From the NCBI GenBank assembly GCA_947477565.1, contig CANJUR010000005.1, positions 106,946-170,945 of the forward strand: a DNA stretch of 64,000 bases, read 5' to 3'. Each line of letters opens with the position of its first letter. Within the stretch, counting starts at the first letter, position 1. Under the pieces are notes generated by a model. That model had not been told where the DNA came from. It worked only from the letters and a program-made list of their open reading frames with translations, and did no database searches. The DNA is from Deltaproteobacteria bacterium. Its GTDB lineage: Bacteria > Myxococcota_A > Polyangia > Polyangiales > Ga0077539. The position numbers and the translations under genes are program-made. Below are positions 39,668-48,466 of this stretch, in pieces.

Positions 39668-41308
39668 ATGTCCGCCGAACCTCCCTCCCCCGCCTTCTCT
39701 GAACGTTCCGGCCGCTTCGACTTCCTGCTCCCCGCTGCGGCGCTCGCCGCGATCTGCGCCGCCTTCGGATCGCACCTCCCGCTCTGGGACGGCGCCTTCT
39801 ACCTGAAGTGCCTCGAAGACGCCTTCGGACCGCGCCAGGGCCTCGCCTTCCTCTCCTGCGCCAACCACCCCACCGCCGGATACCTCGCGCCGCTCGCGCT
39901 CGCGTTTCACCTCGCGGGTCTGCGCTACACCGCGGTCATCGCGGCCAACGTCCTCCTCGCAGCCTTCGCAACGCACGCCGTCGCCGACCTCTCGGCGCTG
40001 ATGTTTCCAGGCCCGGCGCTGCGCCTCGAGCGCCTCCTGGTGACGCTCGGCTTCGCGCTGTGTCCGCTGCTCCTCGCGTGCACGGTGCAACTCACGCCCG
40101 ATTTTGGCGTGGCGTTGTTCGCGTTGCTCACGCTGCGCGCCCTCGCCCGCCAGCACCTCAAGCTCGCCGCCCTTTGCGGCGCGCTCGCGTCCTTCTCCAA
40201 GGAGACCGGCGCCGCGATCTACCTCCTCGGGTGCGCCGCCCACCTGCTGGTCTACGTCGTCTGGATGCCTGGCGACCAGCGCACGAAATTGGCCGCCCTC
40301 CGTCGCTACGCTCCGCTCCTGCTCGCCCCCGCGCTCGGCGCCGCCTGGCTGGTTGGGCGCGCGCTCCTCCTGGGCGAACGCGGCGCCTGGCGGGGCATCG
40401 GCTCGCAGTACCCGCTGTGGCGCGGGGCGCTCTCGATCTCGTGGATCGACGACGTGCTGCTCTCGCAGCTCGCGGAGATCTTCGTCATCAACTTCGCCTG
40501 GGTGCTCTCGGCCTTCGTGCTGCTGAGCGCGGTCGAGCCGACCTGGCGCTTCATCGCGCGCGCCCCCGCCCCGGCCGACGACTCCGAGGAGAAGCGCGTA
40601 CGGATCTTCTTCACGCTGACATTCATCGGGGTTGTCCTCGCGGTGACCCGTTTCCGCACGTTTGTGATTCCACGGTACGTGCTCCCCGCGGCGGTGCTGC
40701 TCCCGCTGATGGCCCAGCGCTCCTTGCACGCGCTCCGGGTCACCCCGCGGCTCCGGCTGCTGATGCTCGGAACCTCCGCGGCCCTCACGCTGTTCGCTGA
40801 CTTCCGCACCCGCGACGCCTTCGCGATGAACCTCTTCGGCACCTTCGACTGGGGCGACCGGCGGCTCCTCGACCTCGCCGCTCGTGCGGGAGACCAGAAC
40901 GGCCGCCGCGAGCACATGGTGTACAATCTGGAATTCACCCACCTGAGCGCCCTGCTCGATGAGGCGCTCCCCGACGCCCTGGCCGACGGTCGCCACCGCC
41001 TGGCGTTAAACCGGGTCGCGATCTGGTTCCCCATCGGCTACGTCGACCATCGCACTCATCGTCGGACCGCGTCCGCGCGCGGCGCGAGCATTCCCCGGCT
41101 GTCGTATCTGCCAGAGATCCGACGGAGTGCGAATCGTCCCCTGCAACTCTACTATTTCGAGCTCCCGGGGATGGATGACGAAGACGAGCTAATCGTCTGG
41201 CGACAGTACTACCGGGTCGGTGCAGCCCGCCGCTACGCGAGCGGAGGCTATTCGATCGGCGTTCGCGAGCTTCTTCTGCGGGACGACGCGCCCGAGCCCG
41301 AGCGTTGA
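39668..41308 (+). CDS. GT-C-type multi-pass membrane protein, probable lipid-linked glycosyltransferase
   Basis: 546 aa with about ten hydrophobic helices in the first about 370 residues and a soluble C-terminal part. The first outside loop has LWDGAFYLK, with an acidic residue where GT-C enzymes (GT39/GT83 type) keep the catalytic Asp. A following loop contains CANHPTAGYLAPL. The soluble end is rich in charged and tyrosine residues (RPLQLYYFELPGMDDEDE). No firm family can be named, but the topology and location in the glycan locus support transfer of a sugar from a polyprenyl phosphate. Confidence 0.65.
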   Translation: MSAEPPSPAFSERSGRFDFLLPAAALAAICAAFGSHLPLWDGAFYLKCLEDAFGPRQGLAFLSCANHPTAGYLAPLALAFHLAGLRYTAVIAANVLLAAFATHAVADLSALMFPGPALRLERLLVTLGFALCPLLLACTVQLTPDFGVALFALLTLRALARQHLKLAALCGALASFSKETGAAIYLLGCAAHLLVYVVWMPGDQRTKLAALRRYAPLLLAPALGAAWLVGRALLLGERGAWRGIGSQYPLWRGALSISWIDDVLLSQLAEIFVINFAWVLSAFVLLSAVEPTWRFIARAPAPADDSEEKRVRIFFTLTFIGVVLAVTRFRTFVIPRYVLPAAVLLPLMAQRSLHALRVTPRLRLLMLGTSAALTLFADFRTRDAFAMNLFGTFDWGDRRLLDLAARAGDQNGRREHMVYNLEFTHLSALLDEALPDALADGRHRLALNRVAIWFPIGYVDHRTHRRTASARGASIPRLSYLPEIRRSANRPLQLYYFELPGMDDEDELIVWRQYYRVGAARRYASGGYSIGVRELLLRDDAPEPER

Positions 41309-41539
41309 CCTGCGATGGGATCAACTTCATCGGGTGATCACCGTGCCGCCCAAGCCTCACACCGTGCAGTGCCGCGTGGTGATTCGTCACGAGAGACACA
41401 TCCCGAACCGGGAGGGATGAACACGGTGATTTTCGCGGAGCGCGCGGGCATGTCCGGTGGTCGATCCGCCGTCGGGACAGCGCGTGTTCGGAGAGTGTCG
41501 CTTGACGCACCCGACGCAGCGATGTGACGGTAGATATCG

Positions 41540-42499
41540 ATGAGAACAGGAGACGAGCCGGGTTCTCAGGCCACCGGTCCCGATCCCTCCGTGAGCCCGG
41601 CGGCGCCGGTCTCTGCTCCGGTGGGACCGACGAAGGCGGGGCAGAGGGCCAGCGACAAGGCGGCCCGTGTCCACGTTCGGCCCGTGATTGACGTGTTGCT
41701 CACCTATGGGTTGCTGGTGACGGGAACCTTACTGGGAGTGCTGGTCCTACGCATCCTCGGCCCGCACCAGGCGCCTGACTTGATTGGACGGATCCTTGGC
41801 TGGATGGCTGGCGCAGCGGTTGGGATACCCTTGCTGGTGCTGAATTCCCTATTGCTTCACCGCCTGGGACTCTTCGTGCACGCCGCGTCGCACTGGCAAT
41901 TCGCCACCACCCGCCCTGTCAGTGATCGCGTGTTCAATGTTCTGTTGGCGGGCTTCTTCGGCATGGACATTGACGAATATCGGAAGAAGCACTTCGCCCA
42001 TCACCAGCGACTCGGCGAGTCCGATGACCCGGAGGACGACTACTCGCGTCCTTTCTCCTGGCGTGGCGTGCTGAAGCTGCTGACCCAACGCGACTCGTTT
42101 CGGCGCCCGACGACGCCGGAACGTCCCCGCGTCCGGAACTGGTTTCGGCCCACCAGCAAGGCGCTTCATCTCTCCATCGTCGCGGGGTTGTCTCTTTCGG
42201 GAAACCTGGCCTTTGCGGCGATGGCGTGGGCCGCACCGGTGTTCTTTGGACTGCCGTTCATGGTTTCCGTGCGCAACTACTGCGAGCACCACTCGCCCTC
42301 GAATGGCGTGCCGGTCTCGCGAAATTTCAAGGCAGATCTGACGGCATTCTTCCTGGGTGCCGCAGGCTTTCACTTGCACGGGCGCCACCACGACCGGCCG
42401 GGTGTCCCCTATTGGCAGCTCGGCGCCGAAGCCGACCCGGACGCCCGATCCTATGCCGACACTTTCCTGCGCTTGCTACAGGGAGACGCCACCCGATGA
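41540..42499 (+). CDS. Fatty-acid desaturase-like membrane di-iron enzyme in the glycan locus
   Basis: 319 aa. Histidine boxes: HAASH, HFAHHQRLG, and later CEHH plus HLHGRHHDRP. The N-terminal about 45 residues are a P/S/A-rich tail; membrane helices follow. The spacing matches the broad FA_desaturase family, which also holds hydroxylases and carotenoid enzymes. Being inside the polysaccharide locus and overlapping the next methyltransferase by 4 nt, it may modify the lipid anchor rather than membrane phospholipid. The 231 bases upstream hold no other gene. Composition is less extreme in GC than in neighbours, suggesting later acquisition. Confidence 0.82.
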   Translation: MRTGDEPGSQATGPDPSVSPAAPVSAPVGPTKAGQRASDKAARVHVRPVIDVLLTYGLLVTGTLLGVLVLRILGPHQAPDLIGRILGWMAGAAVGIPLLVLNSLLLHRLGLFVHAASHWQFATTRPVSDRVFNVLLAGFFGMDIDEYRKKHFAHHQRLGESDDPEDDYSRPFSWRGVLKLLTQRDSFRRPTTPERPRVRNWFRPTSKALHLSIVAGLSLSGNLAFAAMAWAAPVFFGLPFMVSVRNYCEHHSPSNGVPVSRNFKADLTAFFLGAAGFHLHGRHHDRPGVPYWQLGAEADPDARSYADTFLRLLQGDATR

Positions 42500-43506
42500 A
42501 CTCCACCGCCCGAATCGATGTCGAGGATTGCCCGTGCCCGCTCTGCGGCTCCCGCCGCAAGGGCCAGCAACTCCGGGTGCGCGACCATGAGTACGCCTCG
42601 ACGCCCCGGCAGCCCTTCTCGCTAGTACAATGCTCGGAGTGCGGACTCCACTATCTTAGCCCGCGCCCCTCGCCGCACGAAGTCTCCAAGATCTACCCTC
42701 CGGACTACGCGAACTATCACACCGACACCGCGCCAGACGAGTCGAAGAAGGCCTCGCGGTGGCGGGTGCCCAGCGTGCGAGAGATATCCAACCAGCGTCA
42801 ACTGCTGCGCTACCGGGGCATCTTGCAGAGCAAGGCTCGACTCGACCTGGGGAGCGCGGTGCGGATCCTCGATGTCGGGTGTGGCGACGGTTACAGCCTG
42901 AACCTGATCAAGCAGTTGATGCCTCGCGCCGTGACCGTGGGCGTCGAGTTCGACCCCGAGGCCGCGGCCCGTGCAGCACGCCATCACGAAGTGCACGTGG
43001 GCCGGTTTGAGGAGGTCGACCTCGCGGGTCAGTTCGACCTGATTCTTTCGAGTCATGTTATCGAGCATGTGGCGGACCCACTGGCCTTCTTGCGGCAGAT
43101 CGCGAAGCTCCTGTCGCCTGGGGGCGTGGTCATCATTGACACGCCGAATATCGAGACACCGCTTTTCCGCTTGTTCGGTAAGCACTGGGGCGGCATCCAT
43201 GCCCCTCGCCATTGGGCACTCTTCTCCGAAGGGACCATCCGGCTCCTGGCCGATCGGGCGGACCTCAGAATTCAGGAGGTGCTCTTCATGCCCATCAACG
43301 TCTTCTGGGTGTGGTCGATGCACTCGGTGCTCCATGACCGTGCCCCGCGCCTCGCAGATCGCTTCTTCCACCCCCAGGAGTGCGTCGGACGTCCATCGCT
43401 GTATCACACTGCGCTGATTGGGCTGGCCGAAGGTGGCGACCGGCTGCTCGGTCTTCTCGACCCACGATACGGTCAGATGCGCGTCATCCTCCGGCACCCG
43501 ACGTGA
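42496..43506 (+). CDS. Class I SAM methyltransferase with N-terminal zinc ribbon
   Basis: 336 aa. An N-terminal zinc-binding pair (CPCPLCG and CSECGLHYLSPRP) precedes a Methyltransf_11/13-type domain (VRILDVGCGDGYSLNLI, LSSHVIEHVADP, PGGVVIIDTPN). This arrangement is common among enzymes of sugar or glycolipid modification loci. ATGA overlap with the desaturase suggests co-translation. Donor is SAM; acceptor is unknown. Confidence 0.88.
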   Translation: MNSTARIDVEDCPCPLCGSRRKGQQLRVRDHEYASTPRQPFSLVQCSECGLHYLSPRPSPHEVSKIYPPDYANYHTDTAPDESKKASRWRVPSVREISNQRQLLRYRGILQSKARLDLGSAVRILDVGCGDGYSLNLIKQLMPRAVTVGVEFDPEAAARAARHHEVHVGRFEEVDLAGQFDLILSSHVIEHVADPLAFLRQIAKLLSPGGVVIIDTPNIETPLFRLFGKHWGGIHAPRHWALFSEGTIRLLADRADLRIQEVLFMPINVFWVWSMHSVLHDRAPRLADRFFHPQECVGRPSLYHTALIGLAEGGDRLLGLLDPRYGQMRVILRHPT

Positions 43507-43562
43507 GGTCCGCTCCAACTCATTGGCTGTGGTGCTGAGCGCCCACACGAGATCAACGAATC

Positions 43563-44777
43563 ATGCCTGGCGAACACCTCCGGATTCCTGACCTGCTGCA
43601 AGCGAGCCTCGAACGCCTCCTGGCAGAGCCCGTCGCCGAGGCGAAGGCCCGGGAATCGACGCGCTATCGGGACATCGCTGGAGACGAGTCCCGCCCGGTG
43701 GTGCTGCTGGGCTCCGGGGGCCTTGGGCTTCGAACGCTCTCGGGCCTCCGCGCCATCGGCCGGGAGGTCGTCGCCTTCACCGACAACTCCCCCTCGCGCT
43801 GGGGTTCCGAGGTCGACGGCGTCCCGGTGATCTCGCCCGACGACGCCGCCCGGCGCTACGGCGAGAGCGCGGTCTTCGTGGTGAGCATCTGGCGAGCCGA
43901 GGGTGGATTCCGCACTGCCACTCTCGTCGACGAACTCAGGGCACGCGGGTGCCTCCGAATCGCGCGCATCGGGGAGCTGTACTGGGCACACCCCGAGCAG
44001 TTTTTACCGTACTTCGGCATCGACCTTCCCTCTCGCTTGCTCGCCCGCGCCGTCGCTGTCCGGGACGCGCTCTCGATGTTCGATGAGCCCGCCTCCCGCG
44101 CGGAGTTCGTCGAGCAGGTGCGCTGGCGCCTGCACCTCGACGCCGACGGCCTCGGCGCGAAGGTCTCAGAGCCGATCTACTTCAGCCCCGAGCTCGTGCG
44201 CTTCCGCGACGACGAGGTGTTCGTCGACGCAGGGGCCTTCGACGGCGACACCCTCGGCGCCTTCGTCTCGGCCACGCACGGGCGCTTCCGCCGCGCCATC
44301 TCACTGGAGCCCGACCCGAAGAACCTCGACCGGCTCCGCGCCCGCGTCGCGCGCATCGACCCGTCGGTGCAGGCGCGCATCGACCTCGTCCCGGTCGCGC
44401 TCGGCGCCCTGGACGGCGAGGCCACCTTCATCGCCGACGGCACCGGCGCCGCTCGCCTGAGCCGCTCGGCAGGCACCGTGGTCGCGCTCCGCCGGCTCGG
44501 GTCGATCCCCGGCGGCGAGGACGTCACGTTCCTCAAGCTGGACATCGAGGGCGCCGAGCCCGCAGCGCTCGAAGGCGCTCGGGAGATCATCGCGCGCAAC
44601 CGCCCCCTCCTCACGGTCAGCGTCTACCATGAGCAGGACCACCTCTGGCGCATCCCTCTGCAGCTCCGCGAGATGCTTCCCACCGGCTACCGATGGTTCC
44701 TCCGCGCATACAGCCACGAAGGCTTCGACCTGGTGCTCTACGCGATCCCCGAGGAGCGCCTCGTCGACGCGCCGTAG
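43563..44777 (+). CDS. FkbM-family methyltransferase with N-terminal nucleotide-sugar-dehydratase-like region
   Basis: 404 aa. The N-terminal third (VVLLGSGGLGLRTLSGL... VSIWRAEGGFRT) resembles the Rossmann-like N-terminal region of some glycan-locus enzymes. The FkbM methyltransferase part follows: VFVDAGAFDGDTLGAF (motif I), SLEPDPKNL, FLKLDIEGAEPAAL and PLLTVSVYHEQDHLW. This is the intact relative of the decayed copy at 38977. Likely O-methylates a sugar. Confidence 0.85.
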   Translation: MPGEHLRIPDLLQASLERLLAEPVAEAKARESTRYRDIAGDESRPVVLLGSGGLGLRTLSGLRAIGREVVAFTDNSPSRWGSEVDGVPVISPDDAARRYGESAVFVVSIWRAEGGFRTATLVDELRARGCLRIARIGELYWAHPEQFLPYFGIDLPSRLLARAVAVRDALSMFDEPASRAEFVEQVRWRLHLDADGLGAKVSEPIYFSPELVRFRDDEVFVDAGAFDGDTLGAFVSATHGRFRRAISLEPDPKNLDRLRARVARIDPSVQARIDLVPVALGALDGEATFIADGTGAARLSRSAGTVVALRRLGSIPGGEDVTFLKLDIEGAEPAALEGAREIIARNRPLLTVSVYHEQDHLWRIPLQLREMLPTGYRWFLRAYSHEGFDLVLYAIPEERLVDAP

Positions 44778-44820
44778 CCCCTCCGCTTCCGCGCCCCTTC
44801 CGTGCGATAGACGGTCTCCC

Positions 44821-46644
44821 ATGAGCGCTCCCACCAAGGTCCGCGTAGCGGACTACATCGCCTCGTTCCTCGCCGGTCACGGCGTCCGCGACGTCTTCCT
44901 CGTCACCGGCGGCGGGGCGATGCACCTCAACGACGCCTTCGGCCGCGAGCCCAGGCTGCGGTACGTTGCCTGCCACCACGAGCAGGCCTGCGCCATCGCC
45001 GCGGAGAGCTACTCGCGCGCCTCTGGCCGCCTCGCCGCGGTCAACGTCACCACCGGCCCGGGCGGCACCAACGCCATCACCGGCGTGTGGGGCGCGTGGG
45101 TCGATTCGATCCCCATGATCGTGGTGTCCGGTCAGGTGAAGTTCGAGACCGTGGTCCGCAGCACCGACCTCCCGCTGCGGCAGTTGGGCGACCAGGAGAT
45201 CGACATCGTCCGCGTGGTCTCATCGATGACCAAGTACGCGGTGATGGTCACCGACCCGTGCTCCATCCGGTACCACCTCGAGCGGGCCCTCCACCTCGCG
45301 GAGCACGGCCGTCCGGGGCCCGTCTGGTTGGACATCCCGATGAACGTCCAGGGCGCCCTTGTCGACCCCGACTCCCTGGTCGGATATGACTCCCAGGAAG
45401 ACCGGGCGGACTTCGAGACCACCGACCTCGACGCCGTCGCCGCCGACCTTCTCCAGCGCCTCCGCGCCGCCGAGCGACCCGTGCTTCTGGTGGGCACCGG
45501 CGTGCGTGCGTCGGGCACCCACGAGGCCTTCCTGCGATCCGTCGAGCGGCTCGGAATCCCGGTCGCGGTGAGCTTTAACGCCCTCGACGCCCTCTGGGCC
45601 GACCACCCCAATTTCATCGGGCGCCAGGGCACCATCGGTGACCGCGCGGGCAACTTCGCCGTGCAGAACGCGGACCTCCTGCTCGTCCTCGGTTGCCGGT
45701 TGAACATCCGCCAGATCAGCTACGGCTGGGCGAACTTTGCGCGCCACGCATTCAAGGTGATGGTGGACGTGGACGCCGCAGAGCTGCGCAAGCCCACGCT
45801 CTCCATCGACCTACCCGTCCACGCCGACCTGCGAGCATTCTTCCCTGCGCTCGAGCGGGCGTTCGAAAGAGAAGGCGCGGGCGACCACGCCGCGTGGCTC
45901 GCCTGGTGCCAACAGCGGGCACAACGCTACCCCGTGGTGCTGCCCGAGTACTGGGACATCGTCGGGAGCGTCAATCCATACTGCTTCATTGACGTGCTGT
46001 TTCGCGCGCTGCCTCCGGGCGAGGTGGTCGTGACCGGGGATGGCACCGCGTCGGTTACGAGCTTCCAGGCCGCACGCTTGAAGAAGGGGCAGCGCCTTTA
46101 TCACAACTCCGGCTCCGCCCCGATGGGCTTCGACCTGCCCGCCGCCATCGGCGCGGCGGTCGCGACCGGGGGACGGGTGGTCTGCCTCGCCGGCGACGGC
46201 AGCATCCAGATGAACCTGCAGGAGTTGCAGACGATCGTGACGCACCGTCTGCCGATCAAGATCTTCGTCCTGAACAACCAAGGCTATCACTCGATCCGTC
46301 AGACTCAGCACAACTACTTCCCGGACAACATCGTCGGCTGCGGCACCGAGAGCGGCCTCGGATTCCCCGACTTCGGCAAACTCGCGTGGGCCTACGGCAT
46401 CCCCTTCCGAAGGGTCTCGACGCACGCGGAACTCGAGGCCGCCGTGCGCGAGACGCTCGACGCCGAGGGTCCGCAGATGTGCGAGGTCTTCCTCGACCTT
46501 ACCCAGGTCTTCGCCCCGAAGCTGTCCTCCCGGCGCCTGGCCGACGGCCGCATGATCTCGTCCCCGCTCGAAGACCTCGCACCCTTCCTCTCCCGCGAAG
46601 AGCTTCGCGAGAACATGCTCGTGCCGCTGCTGCCCGACGAGTGA
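44821..46644 (+). CDS. Thiamine-pyrophosphate enzyme, acetolactate synthase-like
   Basis: 607 aa. The three TPP-enzyme domains are complete: N-terminal pyrimidine-binding domain with catalytic Glu in CHHEQACA (near residue 53) and NVTTGPGGTNAITG; a central domain; and a C-terminal PP domain with VVTGDGTASV and LAGDGSIQMNLQEL...NNQGY near 458-486. It is longer at the C-terminus than true acetolactate synthase, and no small subunit is near. Location between FkbM and HAD/NeuB-like genes argues for a sugar role, as in YerE-type enzymes that add a two-carbon branch to keto-sugars. That role is inference. Confidence 0.88.
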   Translation: MSAPTKVRVADYIASFLAGHGVRDVFLVTGGGAMHLNDAFGREPRLRYVACHHEQACAIAAESYSRASGRLAAVNVTTGPGGTNAITGVWGAWVDSIPMIVVSGQVKFETVVRSTDLPLRQLGDQEIDIVRVVSSMTKYAVMVTDPCSIRYHLERALHLAEHGRPGPVWLDIPMNVQGALVDPDSLVGYDSQEDRADFETTDLDAVAADLLQRLRAAERPVLLVGTGVRASGTHEAFLRSVERLGIPVAVSFNALDALWADHPNFIGRQGTIGDRAGNFAVQNADLLLVLGCRLNIRQISYGWANFARHAFKVMVDVDAAELRKPTLSIDLPVHADLRAFFPALERAFEREGAGDHAAWLAWCQQRAQRYPVVLPEYWDIVGSVNPYCFIDVLFRALPPGEVVVTGDGTASVTSFQAARLKKGQRLYHNSGSAPMGFDLPAAIGAAVATGGRVVCLAGDGSIQMNLQELQTIVTHRLPIKIFVLNNQGYHSIRQTQHNYFPDNIVGCGTESGLGFPDFGKLAWAYGIPFRRVSTHAELEAAVRETLDAEGPQMCEVFLDLTQVFAPKLSSRRLADGRMISSPLEDLAPFLSREELRENMLVPLLPDE

Positions 46645-47315
46645 CCGTGCGCCGCCCATCTGCCGTCCTCTTCGACCTCGACGGCACGCTCGTCGACTCG
46701 TACCCCGAGATCTCCGCCACGCTCCAGCGGGCCGTCGTCGAGTGTGGATTGCCGAGCATCGCCCCGCCGCCGCGCTCAATCATCGGACCGCCGCTCGACA
46801 CGCTCCTGCCCGCGCTGCTCCCGGGCACCGAAGCCAGCGCCCTCGCGCGAGTGCGGGTCGCCTTCGTGCGACGGTACGACACATCGGACTACACCCTTAC
46901 CAGAGCCTTCCCTGGCGCGCACGAGGTGCTGGCGTGGCTCGCGTCGCACGGGGTGCGCGCCTTCGTCGCGACGGCGAAGCGTGACCTGCCGACGCGGCGA
47001 ATGCTGGCCGCGCTGGCGCTCGATCCCTTCGAGGGCATCGCGTGCGTCGACACCCTCGCCGGGGCCGCGCGGTCGAAGTCCGACCTGGTGCGCGACCTGA
47101 TGCGCGACCACGCGCTCGAACCAGGGTCGACCTGGATGGTGGGCGACACCGCCTCCGACCTCCGTGCAGCGCACGACCACGGGGTGACGGCGGTCGCGGC
47201 GGCGTATGGGTACGGCGCGCCCGAAACGCTCGCGGCGGAGCACCCACACGCGACCATTTCGAGCCTGCTGGGGTTCCTGGAACTTGTGAGCGGTGCGACG
47301 GCCAACGTAGGGTGA
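46641..47315 (+). CDS. HAD-superfamily phosphatase (phosphoglycolate phosphatase-like)
   Basis: 224 aa, GTG start overlapping the TPP-enzyme stop (GTGA). Motif I DLDGTLVDSY, motif II-like FVATAKRDLP (in place of the common VTNK), KSDLVRDLM and GDTASDLRAAHDHG. The cap is of the C1 helical type. In a glycan locus next to a NeuB-like synthase it is a good candidate for removing the 9-phosphate or equivalent phosphate from a keto-acid sugar precursor; that is inference from position. Confidence 0.87.
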   Translation: MTVRRPSAVLFDLDGTLVDSYPEISATLQRAVVECGLPSIAPPPRSIIGPPLDTLLPALLPGTEASALARVRVAFVRRYDTSDYTLTRAFPGAHEVLAWLASHGVRAFVATAKRDLPTRRMLAALALDPFEGIACVDTLAGAARSKSDLVRDLMRDHALEPGSTWMVGDTASDLRAAHDHGVTAVAAAYGYGAPETLAAEHPHATISSLLGFLELVSGATANVG

Positions 47316-47320
47316 TTCGG

Positions 47321-48445
47321 ATGTCGAGCAACTCCAACGCGGTCTTCGAAGACCTCTTCGTTCTGGAACTGGCCAACAACCACTGGGGTCGAGTCGACCG
47401 GGGCCTGAAGATCATCACGGACTTCGGCCGCATCGTGCGATTCAGCAACGTGAAGGCGTCGATCAAGCTGCAGTTCCGCGAGGTCGACCGCTTCATCCAC
47501 AAGGATTTCCGCCAGCGCGAAGACATCCGGTACATCAAGAAGACGCTCGATACTCAACTCGCCTGGGAGGACTACGCCACGCTGGTGAGCGCAATCCGCC
47601 AGAACGGGTGCATTCCGATGGCCACGCCCTTCGACGAGAAGTCCGTGGAGATGTGCGTCGACCTCGGCATCGAGCTGATCAAGCTCGCGAGCTCGGACAT
47701 CAACGACTGGTTCCTGATCGAACACATCGCGAAGACCCGTAAGCCGGTGATCGCCTCGACCGGCGGATCGTCGCTGAAGGACGTCGACGACCTCGTCCGC
47801 TTCTTCGGCAACCGCGGCATCCCGCTCGCGATCAACCACTGCGTCTCGCTCTACCCCTCCGAGGATAGCGAGTTGGAGCTCAACCAGATCGACTTCCTGC
47901 GCGACCGCTACCCTCAACTGGTCATCGGCTACTCAACGCACGAGTTCCACGATTGGAGCTCTAGCGTGATGATGGCCTATGCCAAGGGCGCACGAACCTT
48001 CGAGCGACACATCGACATCGAGGCCGATGGCATCCCGGTGGCATCGTACTGCACGCTGCCCCAGCAGGCCGACGCGTGGTTCAAGGCGTGGCAGAAGGCG
48101 CGGGAGATGTGCGGTGCGCCGGGCACCCAGAAGCGCATTCCGCCGGAGCGCGAGGTCCGCTACCTCGACGCCCTCGTGCGCGGAGTTTACGCAAAGCACG
48201 ATCTGCCCGTCGGCCACGTGCTCACGGAGGCCGACGTCTACCTCGCGGTCCCGCTGCTCAAGGGTCAGATCTCCTGCCGCGAACTGATGAAGGGCGAGGT
48301 GCTTCTGCGCCCCATCTCGCAAGACCATCCGATCACCATCGACGCGATCGACAGCCCCTACGCGAGTGTCCCGTCGCTCCAGCAGCGTATCCTCGAGCGC
48401 GGGCTCGATGTGCCCGCCGTACTTCAGGCGCCTCCAGAGAAATAG
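47321..48445 (+). CDS. NeuB-like N-acetylneuraminate/pseudaminate synthase family enzyme
   Basis: 374 aa. The TIM-barrel pattern of the family is present: ELANNHWG (for the usual GxNHxG), FDEKSVEMCVDLGIELIKLAS, STGGSSL, NHCVSLYPS and GYSTHEF (for GYSDHT), ending with an SAF-type domain (VYAKHDLPVGHVLTEADV, RELMKGEVLLRPIS). Relatives condense phosphoenolpyruvate with an N-acyl-hexosamine to give nine-carbon acids. The GYSTHE variant and the atypical N-terminus place it away from NeuB, PseI and SpsE, so the product is uncertain. ATG at 47321; a GTG three codons earlier would overlap the HAD stop. Confidence 0.83.
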   Translation: MSSNSNAVFEDLFVLELANNHWGRVDRGLKIITDFGRIVRFSNVKASIKLQFREVDRFIHKDFRQREDIRYIKKTLDTQLAWEDYATLVSAIRQNGCIPMATPFDEKSVEMCVDLGIELIKLASSDINDWFLIEHIAKTRKPVIASTGGSSLKDVDDLVRFFGNRGIPLAINHCVSLYPSEDSELELNQIDFLRDRYPQLVIGYSTHEFHDWSSSVMMAYAKGARTFERHIDIEADGIPVASYCTLPQQADAWFKAWQKAREMCGAPGTQKRIPPEREVRYLDALVRGVYAKHDLPVGHVLTEADVYLAVPLLKGQISCRELMKGEVLLRPISQDHPITIDAIDSPYASVPSLQQRILERGLDVPAVLQAPPEK

Positions 48446-48466
48446 CGCCCCATCGGGCACCCGCAG

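Noticed and set aside
41502..41536. TTGACG with TAGATA as a promoter for the desaturase in the glycan locus
   Set aside because: The spacing is about 23 bases, too long for a sigma-70 promoter.
44629..44820. Longer in-frame start for the TPP enzyme inside the FkbM gene
   Set aside because: The extension is a shadow of FkbM coding sequence; the ATG at 44821 begins the conserved domain.
46641..47315. HAD phosphatase as a specific NeuNAc-9-phosphatase (NanP)
   Set aside because: Motif II (VATAKRD) and the context are not specific enough; only the general HAD label is kept.
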